Of a DNA stretch of 31,497 nucleotides, positions 15,629 to 23,838 are shown piece by piece. The translations under genes and the position numbers were made by a program. The DNA comes from Prevotella sp. UBA3776. GTDB taxonomy: Bacteria; Bacteroidota; Bacteroidia; Bacteroidales; Bacteroidaceae. The notes beneath the pieces are model-generated. The model was not told where the DNA came from, did not search any database, and saw only the letters and a list, made by a program, of their open reading frames with translations. Numbering within the stretch: the stretch's first letter is position 1; every line of letters starts with the position of its first letter. The stretch lies in assembly GCA_002369515.1 (NCBI GenBank), contig DFFM01000030.1, forward strand, positions 1 to 31,497, given 5' to 3'.

Positions 15629-16183
15629 TTAGGCGTGAAGAAGAACTTCTATTTGCTTAGCTATGTTCTCCAGATTCTCCGTAGGCTCGAAACGGGCCAC
15701 CACCTGGCCTTTCTTGTTGATGAGGAACTTGGTGAAGTTCCATTTGATGTCGGGCTTCTGCTGGTAGTCGGGGTCGGCCTTGTGGAGCATGTCGTCGAGG
15801 ATGTGGGCGATGGGGTGGTTCATGTCCCATCCGGCAAAGCCCTTCTGCTCCTGCAGGAATTTGTAGAGCGGGTCGGCGTCGTCGCCGTTCACCTTTATCT
15901 TCTTGAATCGGGGGAACTCGGTGCCATAGTTCAGTTTGCAGAAATTGTGTATCGACTCGTCGGTGCCGGGAGCCTGCTGCCCAAACTGATTGCAGGGGAA
16001 GTCGAGAATCTCGAAGCCGTCAGCATGGTATTTCTCGTAGAGTTTCTCCAGTTCCTCGTACTGAGGGGTGAAACCACACTTGGTTGCCGTGTTGACAATG
16101 AGAAGCACTTCGTTGGCATACTCTTTGAGCGACACATCCTTTCCTTTTCTGTCCTTGACAGAGAAATCATAAACTGTTTTCAT
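15629..16183 (-). CDS. glutathione peroxidase family (thioredoxin-type) peroxidase
   Basis: This reduces hydrogen peroxide and lipid hydroperoxides. The 184 residues from ATG 16181-16183 begin MKTVYDFSVKDRKGKDVSL, the normal GPx start; an in-frame extension to 16339 runs through the promoter and is rejected. Catalytic Cys36 in NTATKCGFT replaces selenocysteine, with Gln70 in FGQQ and Trp in KWNFTKF completing the usual set. Cys64 (FPCNQFG) and Cys82 (NFCKLN) are further cysteines; one may resolve the oxidised form. Most bacterial members use thioredoxin rather than glutathione, and the adjacent trxB fits that. First gene of the operon. Confidence 0.95.
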   Translation of the reverse strand: MKTVYDFSVKDRKGKDVSLKEYANEVLLIVNTATKCGFTPQYEELEKLYEKYHADGFEILDFPCNQFGQQAPGTDESIHNFCKLNYGTEFPRFKKIKVNGDDADPLYKFLQEQKGFAGWDMNHPIAHILDDMLHKADPDYQQKPDIKWNFTKFLINKKGQVVARFEPTENLENIAKQIEVLLHA

Positions 16184-16248
16184 TGTTGGGGTCTTTGTTT
16201 TGATTAGTATTTCGTTGGTCAGCTTTTTCGCTGGTTGGTTCATTAATG

Positions 16249-16279
16249 CAAAGATAACGCAAATAATTGACAAACCAAA
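16249..16279 (-). promoter_or_regulatory. promoter of the peroxidase-trxB operon
   Basis: On the minus strand TTTG (16276-16279) and TATCTTTG (16249-16256) are 19 bp apart, about 65 bp upstream of the peroxidase ATG. Confidence 0.7.
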
Positions 16280-16361
16280 AACTTTTTTTATTTTTAACGA
16301 CCAGCATGGGGTTTTCTTTCGACGAATAGGGAAAACCATATTGCAAATTAGGGATTTTTTA

Positions 16362-16391
16362 TTTGTAGGTCATGGATTATTGTTGTATCTT
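16362..16391 (+). promoter_or_regulatory. promoter of the lipoprotein at 16453
   Basis: TTTG (16362-16365) and TATCTTTG (16384-16391) are 18 bp apart. The leader is about 55 nt and carries AGGAGA 12 bp before the ATG. Confidence 0.7.
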
Positions 16392-16452
16392 TGCAGCAAG
16401 AAAGACAAATGAAACGTATTATTCACTTAAAAAAGAATAGGAGAACCAAACA

Positions 16453-17067
16453 ATGAAAAAACTGACTTCACTCTTGGCAATGGTGCTGATTATGGCCATG
16501 ACGGCAACTTTCTTCGTTTCGTGTACCACCGAAGACGAGTATGAGGCCTACACGCTCGAAGGCGCATGGGAAGGCGACATGGGCGTGGTGTTTGGCGGTT
16601 ACCGCTCGGTTCGCTCGGTCATCTACTTCGACCGCGACCCCTATCGCTATGCCAGCGGAAGCGGATATCAGGCTGACTACTTCAACCAGTCGGGATGGGG
16701 ATACCGTTACGACTACATCGCCAACAACATCACTTGGTCGGTGCGCAATCGTATCATTACAATCCATTATCTCGAAGAAGATGTCTATGCCGAAATCAGC
16801 GAATACAGCCTCAACAACGGTTACTTCGAAGGATACATCGACTATGAGGACGGCAGCAGCTCGCGCTTCCACTTGATGAAGACCTACGCACCGAACAACT
16901 GGCGCAGTTCTTACGACTGGGGTTGGTGGGACGACTACGACTGGTACTGGAGCAAGCCTGCCACTGAATTCGACGAGACTCGCGCTGCCGACGGCGACTC
17001 CACCACCATGGTGCCCATGAAGCCCAAGCGCGGAGCCATAGGCAATGCCCACGAAACGGCGAAATAA
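16453..17067 (+). CDS. putative lipoprotein, function unknown
   Basis: This 204-residue protein has a lipoprotein signal: MKKLTSLLAMVLIMAMTATF followed by the lipobox FVSC with Cys24, and acidic residues right after it, as in many Bacteroidota lipoproteins. The body is unusually rich in Tyr, Trp and Asp (for example WGWWDDYDWYW at about 157-167) and looks beta-rich, possibly a small lipocalin-like barrel. The end is low-complexity (PMKPKRG). It has its own promoter, an AGGAGA RBS and a strong terminator, so it is a single-gene unit. I cannot assign a role. Confidence 0.85.
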   Translation: MKKLTSLLAMVLIMAMTATFFVSCTTEDEYEAYTLEGAWEGDMGVVFGGYRSVRSVIYFDRDPYRYASGSGYQADYFNQSGWGYRYDYIANNITWSVRNRIITIHYLEEDVYAEISEYSLNNGYFEGYIDYEDGSSSRFHLMKTYAPNNWRSSYDWGWWDDYDWYWSKPATEFDETRAADGDSTTMVPMKPKRGAIGNAHETAK

Positions 17068-17090
17068 CCCAACAATGGACAACATCATAA

Positions 17091-17135
17091 CGCCACAGCG
17101 GCACCGTGAGCTCACGGTGCCGCTGCGGCGTTTTT
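17091..17135. terminator. terminator built on a 28-bp perfect palindrome
   Basis: AGCGGCACCGTGAG and its exact complement form a 28-bp palindrome (17097-17124) centred on GAGCTC. Outer CGCC/GGCG pairing and TTTTT (17131-17135) follow. It ends the lipoprotein gene and may also serve the convergent phosphoesterase. Confidence 0.85.
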
Positions 17136-17183
17136 AGGTTTGCTGTCGAATGGAATTCGGCGCTGGGGGCGGCCAACGGGCAT

Positions 17184-18356
17184 TCACTTGGCCCGATGGA
17201 GCGTGATGACGACGACTTCGCCCGTGGCGCCAAAGCGGAAGGGAATGAAACCGCCCACGCCCTTGCTGACGTACATGTTGCGGCCATCCTCCGAGTAGAG
17301 TCCGCCGCCACGGCGGTTGAGGAGTTCCATGGGCGACCTGCCAAACAGCGCGAATTGGCCGCCGTGCGTGTGGCCCGAAAGCGTGAGCTGGGCATCGCTG
17401 TTGGGAAGTATGTCGGTTTCCCATGCCCACGGGTCGTGCTCGAGCATGATGGTGAAAGCGCCTTTCCGAACGCCCGACATGGCCTCGCGGGCATTGCCCT
17501 TGTGAGGATAGGGCGCGGGGCTGAGGTTTTCCATGCCTGCCACCACGATGGAGTCCTTGCCTCTGCGGATGGCATGATGCTCGTTCAACAGCACGTTCCA
17601 GCCCAACTGGCGCTGCCGGTTGACGGTTTCGCGCTCGTTGGCCGTCTTCACGGCATCGTCGGCACTGGGAATGTAGTAGGCGTAGTCGTGGTTGCCCAAC
17701 ACCGAGAACACTCCGTCTGGAGCCTGCAGGCCGCTGAGAATCTGCATGACGGGATAGAGTTCCTGGGGCTCCATGTTCTGGATGTCGCCCGTGAACATGA
17801 TGGCATCGGGGAGCTGGGCGTTGATGCTATCTACCATTTTCTGCAATAATTGCTGGTCTGAACCCGTGTACGAGCCCACATGGATGTCGGAGAAATGCAC
17901 AATGCGGTAGCCGTCGAAAGCGGCAGGCAGGTCGGCGGCGGCGATGTCAACATGGCGCACTTCAAGCTTGCGGAATCCTATGGTGGCGCCGTAAACAACG
18001 ACAAAGACGACGAATACGCCCAGCAGGAAACCTATCATGTTGCCCCAATTGATGCGCTTGTGCCGCCACTTGCACCACCGCCAGCCCAAAAACGAGCAGA
18101 GGGCATACAAGGCCCGGGGCACGGCAAAGATGCCGAGGAAAAGGAGAAACCAGAAAAGCAGCGACTTGTTGTCGGGTGCGAAGTTGGGTTCAAGGGCGAG
18201 CACGACGGCCCATCCGCAAAGCAGCGCCACAGGCAGCCAGCCCAACAGGCGCCGCCAGCGGCGACCGTGCTTTTTGTGGCGCGTGTAGTGGAGGTCCATG
18301 TATAGCTGGGGCAGTACCAGCAGCAGTATGAGGGGGATGATGATTCTTGCTATCAC
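17184..18356 (-). CDS. membrane-anchored metallophosphoesterase
   Basis: Residues 1-20, 38-55, 65-90 and 107-127 are hydrophobic, giving an N-terminal membrane domain. The rest is a calcineurin-like phosphoesterase, with metal ligands in HFSDIHVG (Asp157, His159), FTGDIQ (Asp191), GNHDY (Asn222, His223) and SGHTHGG (His329, His331). Such proteins are often called YkuE/UDP-2,3-diacylglucosamine-hydrolase-like, but the substrate here is unknown. The start is GTG at 18354-18356; there is no ATG or clear RBS nearby. A 9-bp tandem array lies between it and the dihydroorotase stop, so co-transcription with pyrC would cross that array. Confidence 0.92.
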   Translation of the reverse strand: MIARIIIPLILLLVLPQLYMDLHYTRHKKHGRRWRRLLGWLPVALLCGWAVVLALEPNFAPDNKSLLFWFLLFLGIFAVPRALYALCSFLGWRWCKWRHKRINWGNMIGFLLGVFVVFVVVYGATIGFRKLEVRHVDIAAADLPAAFDGYRIVHFSDIHVGSYTGSDQQLLQKMVDSINAQLPDAIMFTGDIQNMEPQELYPVMQILSGLQAPDGVFSVLGNHDYAYYIPSADDAVKTANERETVNRQRQLGWNVLLNEHHAIRRGKDSIVVAGMENLSPAPYPHKGNAREAMSGVRKGAFTIMLEHDPWAWETDILPNSDAQLTLSGHTHGGQFALFGRSPMELLNRRGGGLYSEDGRNMYVSKGVGGFIPFRFGATGEVVVITLHRAK

Positions 18357-18367
18357 TGTTTTTTTTA

Positions 18368-18475
18368 GGGCTTATGGGTGTTATGGGGCTTATGAGTCTT
18401 ATAGGACTTATAGGACTTATGGGTCTTATAGGGCTAATGGGTTTTATAGGACTTATGGGCCTTATAGGGCTAATG
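18368..18475. repeat. tandem array, 12 units of 9 bp (GGNCTTATR)
   Basis: Twelve consecutive 9-mers such as GGACTTATA, GGTCTTATA and GGGCTAATG fill the gap between dihydroorotase and the phosphoesterase and reach 6 bp into the dihydroorotase frame, including its TAG stop. Read as protein it gives a meaningless GLIGLM repeat. Short variable arrays like this are prone to slippage. Confidence 0.85.
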
Positions 18476-19819
18476 GTCGAACGCTACGGGTTCGCCGTGT
18501 GCATTCTCGTCGAACTTTCCTTGGTCCAGCAGGTGCTGGCCATTGCAGAATGTGTGTTCCACCTGCCAGTTGAAAGTGTGGCCTTCCATGGGGCTCCACT
18601 TGCACTTGCTCTGGATGGTGTCACGGCCTACTGTCCAGGCTGCATCGGGACGCACCACCACAATGTCGGCCTTGTAGCCGGGGCGCAGGAACCCTCTTTC
18701 GCGAACACAGAACCGCCGGGCGGGATTGTGGCACATGAGTTCCACCAACCGTTCGAGCGAAAGAATGCCCTGGTCGGCCAGCTCGAGCATGGTAACGAGC
18801 GAGAACTGAACCATGGGCATGCCCGAAACAGCCGTGGCGCAGCCGCCTTGTTTTTCGCTGAGCTGGTGGGGAGCATGGTCGGTGCCCACGACGCTGATGC
18901 GCCCGTCGGTCAATGCCCGCCGCAGTGCTTCGCGGTCGGAAGGCCGTTTGATGGCCGGGTTGCACTTGATGAGTGTGCCCAAGCGGGCATAGTCGCAGTC
19001 GGTGAAATGGAGATGGGCCACGGTGGCCTCGGCGGTGATGGGAGGCAGCGGAGCCGAAGTGCCCGGCTGCGAGGGTTCGAACAACTGCAGTTCGCGCGCC
19101 GTGGTGAGATGGGCCACGTGCAGGCTGGCATGGTGCTTCACTGCCAATTCGACCGCCAGTTCGGTGGAGCGCAGACAGGCTTCTTCCGAACGAATGACGG
19201 GGTGGAAACCAATCACCGGGTCGGGTCCGAACTCGGCCTTCACACGCGCCATGTTGCGGTTGATGATGGCGGTGTCCTCGCAATGGGTCATAATGGGCAG
19301 TGGCGAACAGGCAAAGATGCGTTCCAGCGTTTCGCGGCGGTCAACAAGCATGTTGCCCGTTGAGGAACCCATGAAGAGTTTCACTCCCGGCACCCGCGCG
19401 GTGTTGAGCTGCTCCAGCAGATGGCTGTTGTCGTTGGTGGCACCGAAGAAAAAGCTGTAGTTGACGTGGCTCGTCAGTTCCGCCCGGCGGAACTTGTCGT
19501 CAAGTGCTTCGAGCGTCGTGGTTTGCGGAACGGTGTTGGGCATGTCGAAGTAGGTGGTCACGCCGCCGTAGGCTGCCGCGCGGCTTTCGCTTTCGATGTC
19601 GGCCTTGGCCGTCAGGCCCGGCTCGCGGAAGTGAACGTGGTCGTCGATGACGCCCGGCAAAACGAAACACCCCGTGGCATCGACCGTTTCGTCGAAATGC
19701 CCGCGGGGTGTGTCTGTTGGGTTGAAAATGGATGCTATGCGGTCGCCTTCGATGGCGATGGAGCCGCTTCGGCGGCCTTCGCTCACGATGGTAGCATTGG
19801 ATATCAGTATTCTTTTCAT
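18470..19819 (-). CDS. pyrC: dihydroorotase
   Basis: This amidohydrolase cyclises carbamoyl-aspartate to dihydroorotate in pyrimidine synthesis. The 449 residues fit the long type I form. The metal site is visible: Asp60-His61-x-His63 in DDHVHFREPG, His179 in MTHCED, His237 in HVAHLTT and Asp314 in GTDHAPH. Lys147 (GVKLFMGSSTG) lies near the position where some family members carry a carboxylated lysine. Start ATG at 19817-19819. It follows the DUF4369-like lipoprotein gene by 51 bp. Its last codon and stop lie inside the 9-bp repeat array, so array slippage could alter the C-terminus. Confidence 0.95.
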   Translation of the reverse strand: MKRILISNATIVSEGRRSGSIAIEGDRIASIFNPTDTPRGHFDETVDATGCFVLPGVIDDHVHFREPGLTAKADIESESRAAAYGGVTTYFDMPNTVPQTTTLEALDDKFRRAELTSHVNYSFFFGATNDNSHLLEQLNTARVPGVKLFMGSSTGNMLVDRRETLERIFACSPLPIMTHCEDTAIINRNMARVKAEFGPDPVIGFHPVIRSEEACLRSTELAVELAVKHHASLHVAHLTTARELQLFEPSQPGTSAPLPPITAEATVAHLHFTDCDYARLGTLIKCNPAIKRPSDREALRRALTDGRISVVGTDHAPHQLSEKQGGCATAVSGMPMVQFSLVTMLELADQGILSLERLVELMCHNPARRFCVRERGFLRPGYKADIVVVRPDAAWTVGRDTIQSKCKWSPMEGHTFNWQVEHTFCNGQHLLDQGKFDENAHGEPVAFDH

Positions 19820-19870
19820 TGCAACGCTTTGGAATGAGTTGTGGCACGTGGCTCGCGCTCTTTTTTGCTT

Positions 19871-20653
19871 TTATTCTGCCTTGAGCGTGTCAATGGGCAG
19901 ACTGACACCGGGAGCCGTCATGGGGGCCGCCTGGGGCGTAGTCGTGGCTGCCGGCTCGGCCATTCCGTTCATGATGGCTTGGTTCTCCTGCGCCTTCTGG
20001 TAGTAGTCCTTCACGTAGGGGTCGCTCTTGAACTTGTCGGTGGCTTTGCTCATGATGTCTTCAATCCAGGGAGTCAGCTCGGGGTACCGATAGACGGCTG
20101 TCATCATCATGAACACGCCCGGTCCGAGCACGTTGTCGAAGTTGTCGGTGATGAAGGTGGTTACAAGACTGTCCTCGCGCTGGGCAATGATGTTGGCCTC
20201 GCGCATGAGTCGCTCGTTGGTCACCTGCTCGTCCTCGCCGTCCATGATGGCCTGGCTCTGCTTGTGGCCCAGCTCGTTGACCTGATTCTGCAGCTGGGTG
20301 TAGTGGTCGATGAACTTGAAGAGCTTGTCGTTGAGCGGTGTGCCGCTCACGGCGCGCTGCGTGAGGTCGAGCTTGATGGCGATGTCGCCGTCTTCGAGCA
20401 CGATGGGCATGATGCTCTCGTCGTCCATGAAGATGGTGGCCATGGTGGTGGTGTCGATGTTTCCTGCAAAATGGAACTGTCCGTGAACCACCTCGCAGGA
20501 GTCCACGTTCTTCAGGTCGTTGTTCTTGAGAACTTTCAGGAAGAGCATGCGTCCATCTAGCGTTGACACGTTCGACGTGCCTTGAATGCTGTACGTATCA
20601 GCGCACGATGTGAGTACGCCCAGAACCATTAGTGCATAGAATATCTTGTTCAT
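19871..20653 (-). CDS. DUF4369-like lipoprotein
   Basis: The ATG at 20651-20653 starts MNKIFYALMVLGVLTSCAD, a lipoprotein signal with lipobox LTSC; the longer in-frame start at 20686 overlaps the promoter. The 260-residue protein has a beta-sandwich-like N-terminal domain (about 20-120; DSCEVVHGQFHFAG, then a PIVLEDGDIAI stretch) that matches DUF4369, usually found ahead of a thioredoxin domain in Bacteroidota. Here no thioredoxin CxxC follows; instead there are long helices and a proline/alanine-rich tail. It is presumably envelope-located; role unknown. It precedes pyrC on the same strand. Confidence 0.85.
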   Translation of the reverse strand: MNKIFYALMVLGVLTSCADTYSIQGTSNVSTLDGRMLFLKVLKNNDLKNVDSCEVVHGQFHFAGNIDTTTMATIFMDDESIMPIVLEDGDIAIKLDLTQRAVSGTPLNDKLFKFIDHYTQLQNQVNELGHKQSQAIMDGEDEQVTNERLMREANIIAQREDSLVTTFITDNFDNVLGPGVFMMMTAVYRYPELTPWIEDIMSKATDKFKSDPYVKDYYQKAQENQAIMNGMAEPAATTTPQAAPMTAPGVSLPIDTLKAE

Positions 20654-20683
20654 AGGTATGAATGGCATCGATTTTAGTAGCAG

Positions 20684-20691
20684 CAAAAGTA
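20684..20691 (-). promoter_or_regulatory. -7 box for the DUF4369-like lipoprotein (TACTTTTG)
   Basis: TACTTTTG on the minus strand lies 30 bp upstream of the ATG at 20653. No convincing -33 box is visible. Confidence 0.55.
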
Positions 20692-20750
20692 CAATGTATT
20701 ATCGAACTTAGGAAAAAAATTTATGCTATTTAAAACAATTGTACCCACTT

Positions 20751-21179
20751 TTAGCGTTTTTTTGCCTCTTTGTCGAGTTCGTTGGAGATTCTGTGCGTAG
20801 AATAGAGCTCCAACACGGCGGCGATGAGCAGCAGCACCACCCAGTTGTTGTGTATATATAATAGGTAGGCGTTGTAGCCGTCGATGCCGTGCCGATAGAA
20901 TGTGGGCAGAAGGAAATTGTAGCTGTTCTCTACCATGAAAACGGCTGAGAGCATGAAACACACGTCGGCCGTGAGCATGATGCGGCGCAAACGGCGGATG
21001 GTGGGGTTGCTGCCCTCGTATCGCTGCTGCATCTGCAAGGCTGCAAAGGTGAAGGCGCCAACGGCAAACACCCAGGGCGCCAACTTGTGGATGCCAAACA
21101 CGTACATGCCGGCGCCGACAACCATCAGCACCGAGGCAACGAAAAACAAAATGCTTTGGTTTTTACTCAGTTGTTTCAT
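20751..21179 (-). CDS. conserved four-helix membrane protein
   Basis: The 142 residues form four hydrophobic segments (about 9-28, 33-47, 68-84 and 112-126) with short loops and a charged C-terminus (NELDKEAKKR). I know no function for it. Its ATG lies 17 bp inside the 3' end of the FtsB-like gene, so the two are almost certainly translationally coupled. This makes a link to the cell envelope or division plausible, but only by association. Confidence 0.85.
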   Translation of the reverse strand: MKQLSKNQSILFFVASVLMVVGAGMYVFGIHKLAPWVFAVGAFTFAALQMQQRYEGSNPTIRRLRRIMLTADVCFMLSAVFMVENSYNFLLPTFYRHGIDGYNAYLLYIHNNWVVLLLIAAVLELYSTHRISNELDKEAKKR

Positions 21180-21501
21180 TTTCTGTAACGGTGGACCGCG
21201 TGTCGTCGCTCAGCACGAAGATGTCTTCGTCGTCAGCCTTCATGAAGTAGCGTTCGCGGGCGATTTTCTCAATGGCTTTAGGGTTGCGGTTCAGCTCGCG
21301 GAGCTGGCGCGAGTCAGTCTCATAGCGGTTGTTGTACTCCTCTATCTGGCTCTTCAAGTCGCGTATTTGGAACTCCTGCTCCATGCGCTGCAAGAAACTG
21401 TTGTCATCGAGGAACCCCACGATGATAACTCCCAGGAAAACCACAATCCAATATTTGTTGTGACTCAGGAATTTCCAAACAGAACCCAAACGATCGGCCA
21501 T
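21163..21501 (-). CDS. FtsB/DivIC-family cell division protein
   Basis: The 112-residue protein has the family layout: a short cytoplasmic N-terminus, one membrane helix (about 17-31, YWIVVFLGVIIVGFL), a coiled coil (about 35-75) and an acidic tail. KIARERYFMKADDEDIFV near the end is the typical membrane-distal motif. FtsB/DivIC bridges FtsL and FtsQ/DivIB in the divisome. It overlaps the next gene by 17 bp. A TATCTTTG box lies at 21532-21539, back to back with dnaX. Confidence 0.9.
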   Translation of the reverse strand: MADRLGSVWKFLSHNKYWIVVFLGVIIVGFLDDNSFLQRMEQEFQIRDLKSQIEEYNNRYETDSRQLRELNRNPKAIEKIARERYFMKADDEDIFVLSDDTRSTVTENETTE

Positions 21502-21531
21502 GAATGTTGTGTCTATTCAATAAAACTTGTG

Positions 21532-21539
21532 CAAAGATA
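21532..21539 (-). promoter_or_regulatory. -7 box for the FtsB-like operon (TATCTTTG)
   Basis: TATCTTTG on the minus strand lies 30 bp upstream of the ATG at 21501; the -33 box is weak. Confidence 0.6.
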
Positions 21540-21593
21540 GACATTATTATTGAATTTTAGCACGATAGTTTTTACATTTTTCAAGAAAAACAC

Positions 21594-21601
21594 TAAATTT
21601 G
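21594..21601 (+). promoter_or_regulatory. -7 box for dnaX (TAAATTTG)
   Basis: TAAATTTG lies 23 bp upstream of the dnaX ATG at 21625 and argues against the longer in-frame start at 21550. Confidence 0.5.
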
Positions 21602-21624
21602 CACATTATTTTATAACAAGCACT

Positions 21625-23379
21625 ATGGAATATATCGTTTCTGCGCGAAAATACCGCCCGATGACGTTCGACTCGGTGGTGGGGCAGTCGGCTCTCACCA
21701 CCACTCTGAAGAACGCCGTGAAGAGCGGAAAACTGGCTCACGCCTACCTCTTCTGCGGGCCGCGCGGAGTGGGGAAAACCACCTGCGCGCGCATTTTCGC
21801 CAAAGCCATCAACTGTCTTGAGCCTACCGACGAAGGCGAGGCTTGCAACCACTGCGAAAGCTGCCAGGCATTCAACGAGCAGCGGTCGTACAACATCTTC
21901 GAACTTGACGCTGCGTCGAACAACTCGGTGGAAAACATAAAGTCGCTCATGGAACAAACGCGCATTCCGCCGCAGGTGGGCAAGTACAAGGTGTTCATCA
22001 TCGACGAGGTACACATGCTCTCGACACAGGCCTTCAACGCATTCCTCAAAACGCTCGAGGAACCGCCCGCACACGTCATCTTCATCCTGGCCACCACCGA
22101 GAAGCACAAGATTCTGCCCACCATCATCTCGCGTTGCCAGATTTATGACTTCGAGCGCATGACCGTGCCCAACATCATTGAGCACCTCAAGATGGTGGCG
22201 CAGAAAGAAGGCATCACCTATGAAGAAGAGGCGCTCGGCGTCATTGCCGAAAAAGCTGACGGTGGCATGCGCGACGCGCTGAGCATCTTCGACCAGGCGG
22301 CTTCGTTCTGTCAGGGCAACATCACCTATGCCAAGGTGGTGGAGGACCTCAATGTGCTCGACTCTGAGAACTACTTCCAGCTGACAGACCTCTGCTTGCA
22401 GAACAAAGTGAGCGATGCCATGGTGCTGCTCAATCAGATCATAGGCAAAGGCTTCGACGGGAGCCACCTCATCAGCGGCTTGGCCAGCCACGTGCGCAAC
22501 GTGCTCATGGCAAAAGACCCGCAGACCATACCGCTGCTGGAGGTGAGCCAGCAGCAGGCCGAGAGATACAAGGAACAGGCACAGAAATGCCCAACCAAAT
22601 TCCTCTATCAGGCACTGAAAATCATGAACGAGTGCGACATCAACTATCGGCAGTCGAGCAACAAACGCCTGCTCGTGGAGCTGACGCTCATCAGGATGGC
22701 GCAAATCACGCAAGACGACGATTCGCCCGCGGCGGGGCGCAGCCCCAAGCGACTGAAATCCCTGTTCCGCAAAATGATGGCACAGTCTCAGCCTGCAACG
22801 GCCCAGCAGGTGGCCGCGGCTGAGAAACCGATGCAGCGACAGACGCAGGCCACGCTGCACAGGCAAGCCACCGAGAAGCCTGCCAATGACACACCCGAAG
22901 CCAAACCCAAGCAAAAACTCAACTTGGGAGCCATCGGAATGACGTTCGGGTCGCTGAGGAAAAGCCCAGAAGTAGAGGCACGGCAAGAACCCGAAATCAC
23001 CAACCGCAACGAAAACGCCAACTTCACCAACGAGGACTTGCAGCGTGAGTGGTTGGCCATGTGCCAACGCATGCCCCAACGGATGACGGGCATGGCGCAA
23101 CGCATGCGCAACATGACTCCGGTGGTCAGCACGTTCCCCGAAATAGAGGTGGTCGTTGACAATCAGATATTGCTCGACCAGATGAACAGCATCAAGGGGC
23201 GTATCCGCGCCACCATGGCTCAAGTGCTCCACAACGGAAACATCAACATTTCCCTCCGTATGGCCAGCAAGGAAGAGATAAAGCCCATACTTTCCCGCAG
23301 AGAGCTCTTCGACGAGATGCGGCAGAACAACAAGGCCATCGAGAAAATGCGCCAACTGCTAGACTTGGAGTTGGCCTGA
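21625..23379 (+). CDS. dnaX: DNA polymerase III subunit tau/gamma
   Basis: DnaX is the ATPase of the clamp loader that places the beta clamp on DNA. The 584-residue product starts MEYIVSARKYRP, the usual family start. It has Walker A GPRGVGKT (45-52), a zinc module with Cys64, Cys74, Cys77 and Cys80, Walker B DEVH (127-130) and the sensor SRC (169-171). The clamp-loader domain III follows to about 370, then a Gln/Ala/Lys-rich linker (about 375-450) and a C-terminal domain. I see no obvious programmed-frameshift slippery run in the linker, so a separate gamma form is not indicated. It stands alone and ends at a clear terminator. Confidence 0.97.
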   Translation: MEYIVSARKYRPMTFDSVVGQSALTTTLKNAVKSGKLAHAYLFCGPRGVGKTTCARIFAKAINCLEPTDEGEACNHCESCQAFNEQRSYNIFELDAASNNSVENIKSLMEQTRIPPQVGKYKVFIIDEVHMLSTQAFNAFLKTLEEPPAHVIFILATTEKHKILPTIISRCQIYDFERMTVPNIIEHLKMVAQKEGITYEEEALGVIAEKADGGMRDALSIFDQAASFCQGNITYAKVVEDLNVLDSENYFQLTDLCLQNKVSDAMVLLNQIIGKGFDGSHLISGLASHVRNVLMAKDPQTIPLLEVSQQQAERYKEQAQKCPTKFLYQALKIMNECDINYRQSSNKRLLVELTLIRMAQITQDDDSPAAGRSPKRLKSLFRKMMAQSQPATAQQVAAAEKPMQRQTQATLHRQATEKPANDTPEAKPKQKLNLGAIGMTFGSLRKSPEVEARQEPEITNRNENANFTNEDLQREWLAMCQRMPQRMTGMAQRMRNMTPVVSTFPEIEVVVDNQILLDQMNSIKGRIRATMAQVLHNGNINISLRMASKEEIKPILSRRELFDEMRQNNKAIEKMRQLLDLELA

Positions 23380-23439
23380 CAAAAAACAACGCAACACCCA
23401 TGCATGTTTGCTGCCAAACGACGGCGGCACAAAAACAGA

Positions 23440-23472
23440 ATGGCAGGATTCTCACGAACCCTGCCATTTTTT
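23440..23472 (+). terminator. dnaX terminator
   Basis: ATGGCAGG (23440-23447) pairs with CCTGCCAT (23460-23467) around a 12-nt loop, followed by TTTTTT. Confidence 0.85.
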
Positions 23473-23769
23473 ACTTTAAAAAAACTAAGAACTTTACTTG
23501 CTAATTATTAACTGCATTCAATTCTTTTTCATTTTTTTCTTTGGTGTCTCGTGTTGGCTTTGAGCCATTGGTGTCTCGGAGACATGATAGGTTTTGCAAT
23601 ATGCAAATTTGCAGTCGTTAAGATGATGATTATTTGGCTACAAAATTAGTGCTTTTCTGCCTAATTGCCGTGTTGGGATGTTGCCATTTGAATGCTGGAA
23701 TGTAACTTTGCGTGTTCAAATGTTTCCAAAAGGTGCATGAAATGTTAATCCTGGAAGATGAAAACCAAA

Positions 23770-23824
23770 TGACATAACATTTTGACCCCGAAAAGGCGCT
23801 TTTTTGAGGCAAAATGTTATGTCA
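23770..23824. terminator. long hairpin downstream of mfd
   Basis: Perfect 15-bp arms TGACATAACATTTTG (23770-23784) and CAAAATGTTATGTCA (23810-23824) enclose a 25-nt loop that contains a second small hairpin (AAAAGGCGCTTTT). It sits 15 bp past the mfd stop. There is no strong T run on either strand after the outer stem, so termination is likely but not certain. Confidence 0.6.
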
Positions 23825-23838
23825 GTGAGTTTGCTGGC

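Larger units (their letters stand above)
23380..23838. other. 459-bp intergenic region between dnaX and mfd
   Basis: Both flanking genes converge here. It contains the dnaX terminator (23440-23472) and a 15-bp-arm inverted repeat (23770-23824). The part between (about 23,475-23,765) is AT-rich, with no gene, tRNA or obvious promoter that I can support; short frames in it lack family features. Confidence 0.6.

Noticed and set aside
18347..19363. plus-strand frame starting with a GLIGLM repeat
   Set aside because: It is a translation of the 9-bp array running into the antisense of dihydroorotase.
21547..23355. 602-residue minus-strand frame
   Set aside because: It is antisense to dnaX, whose motifs are complete.
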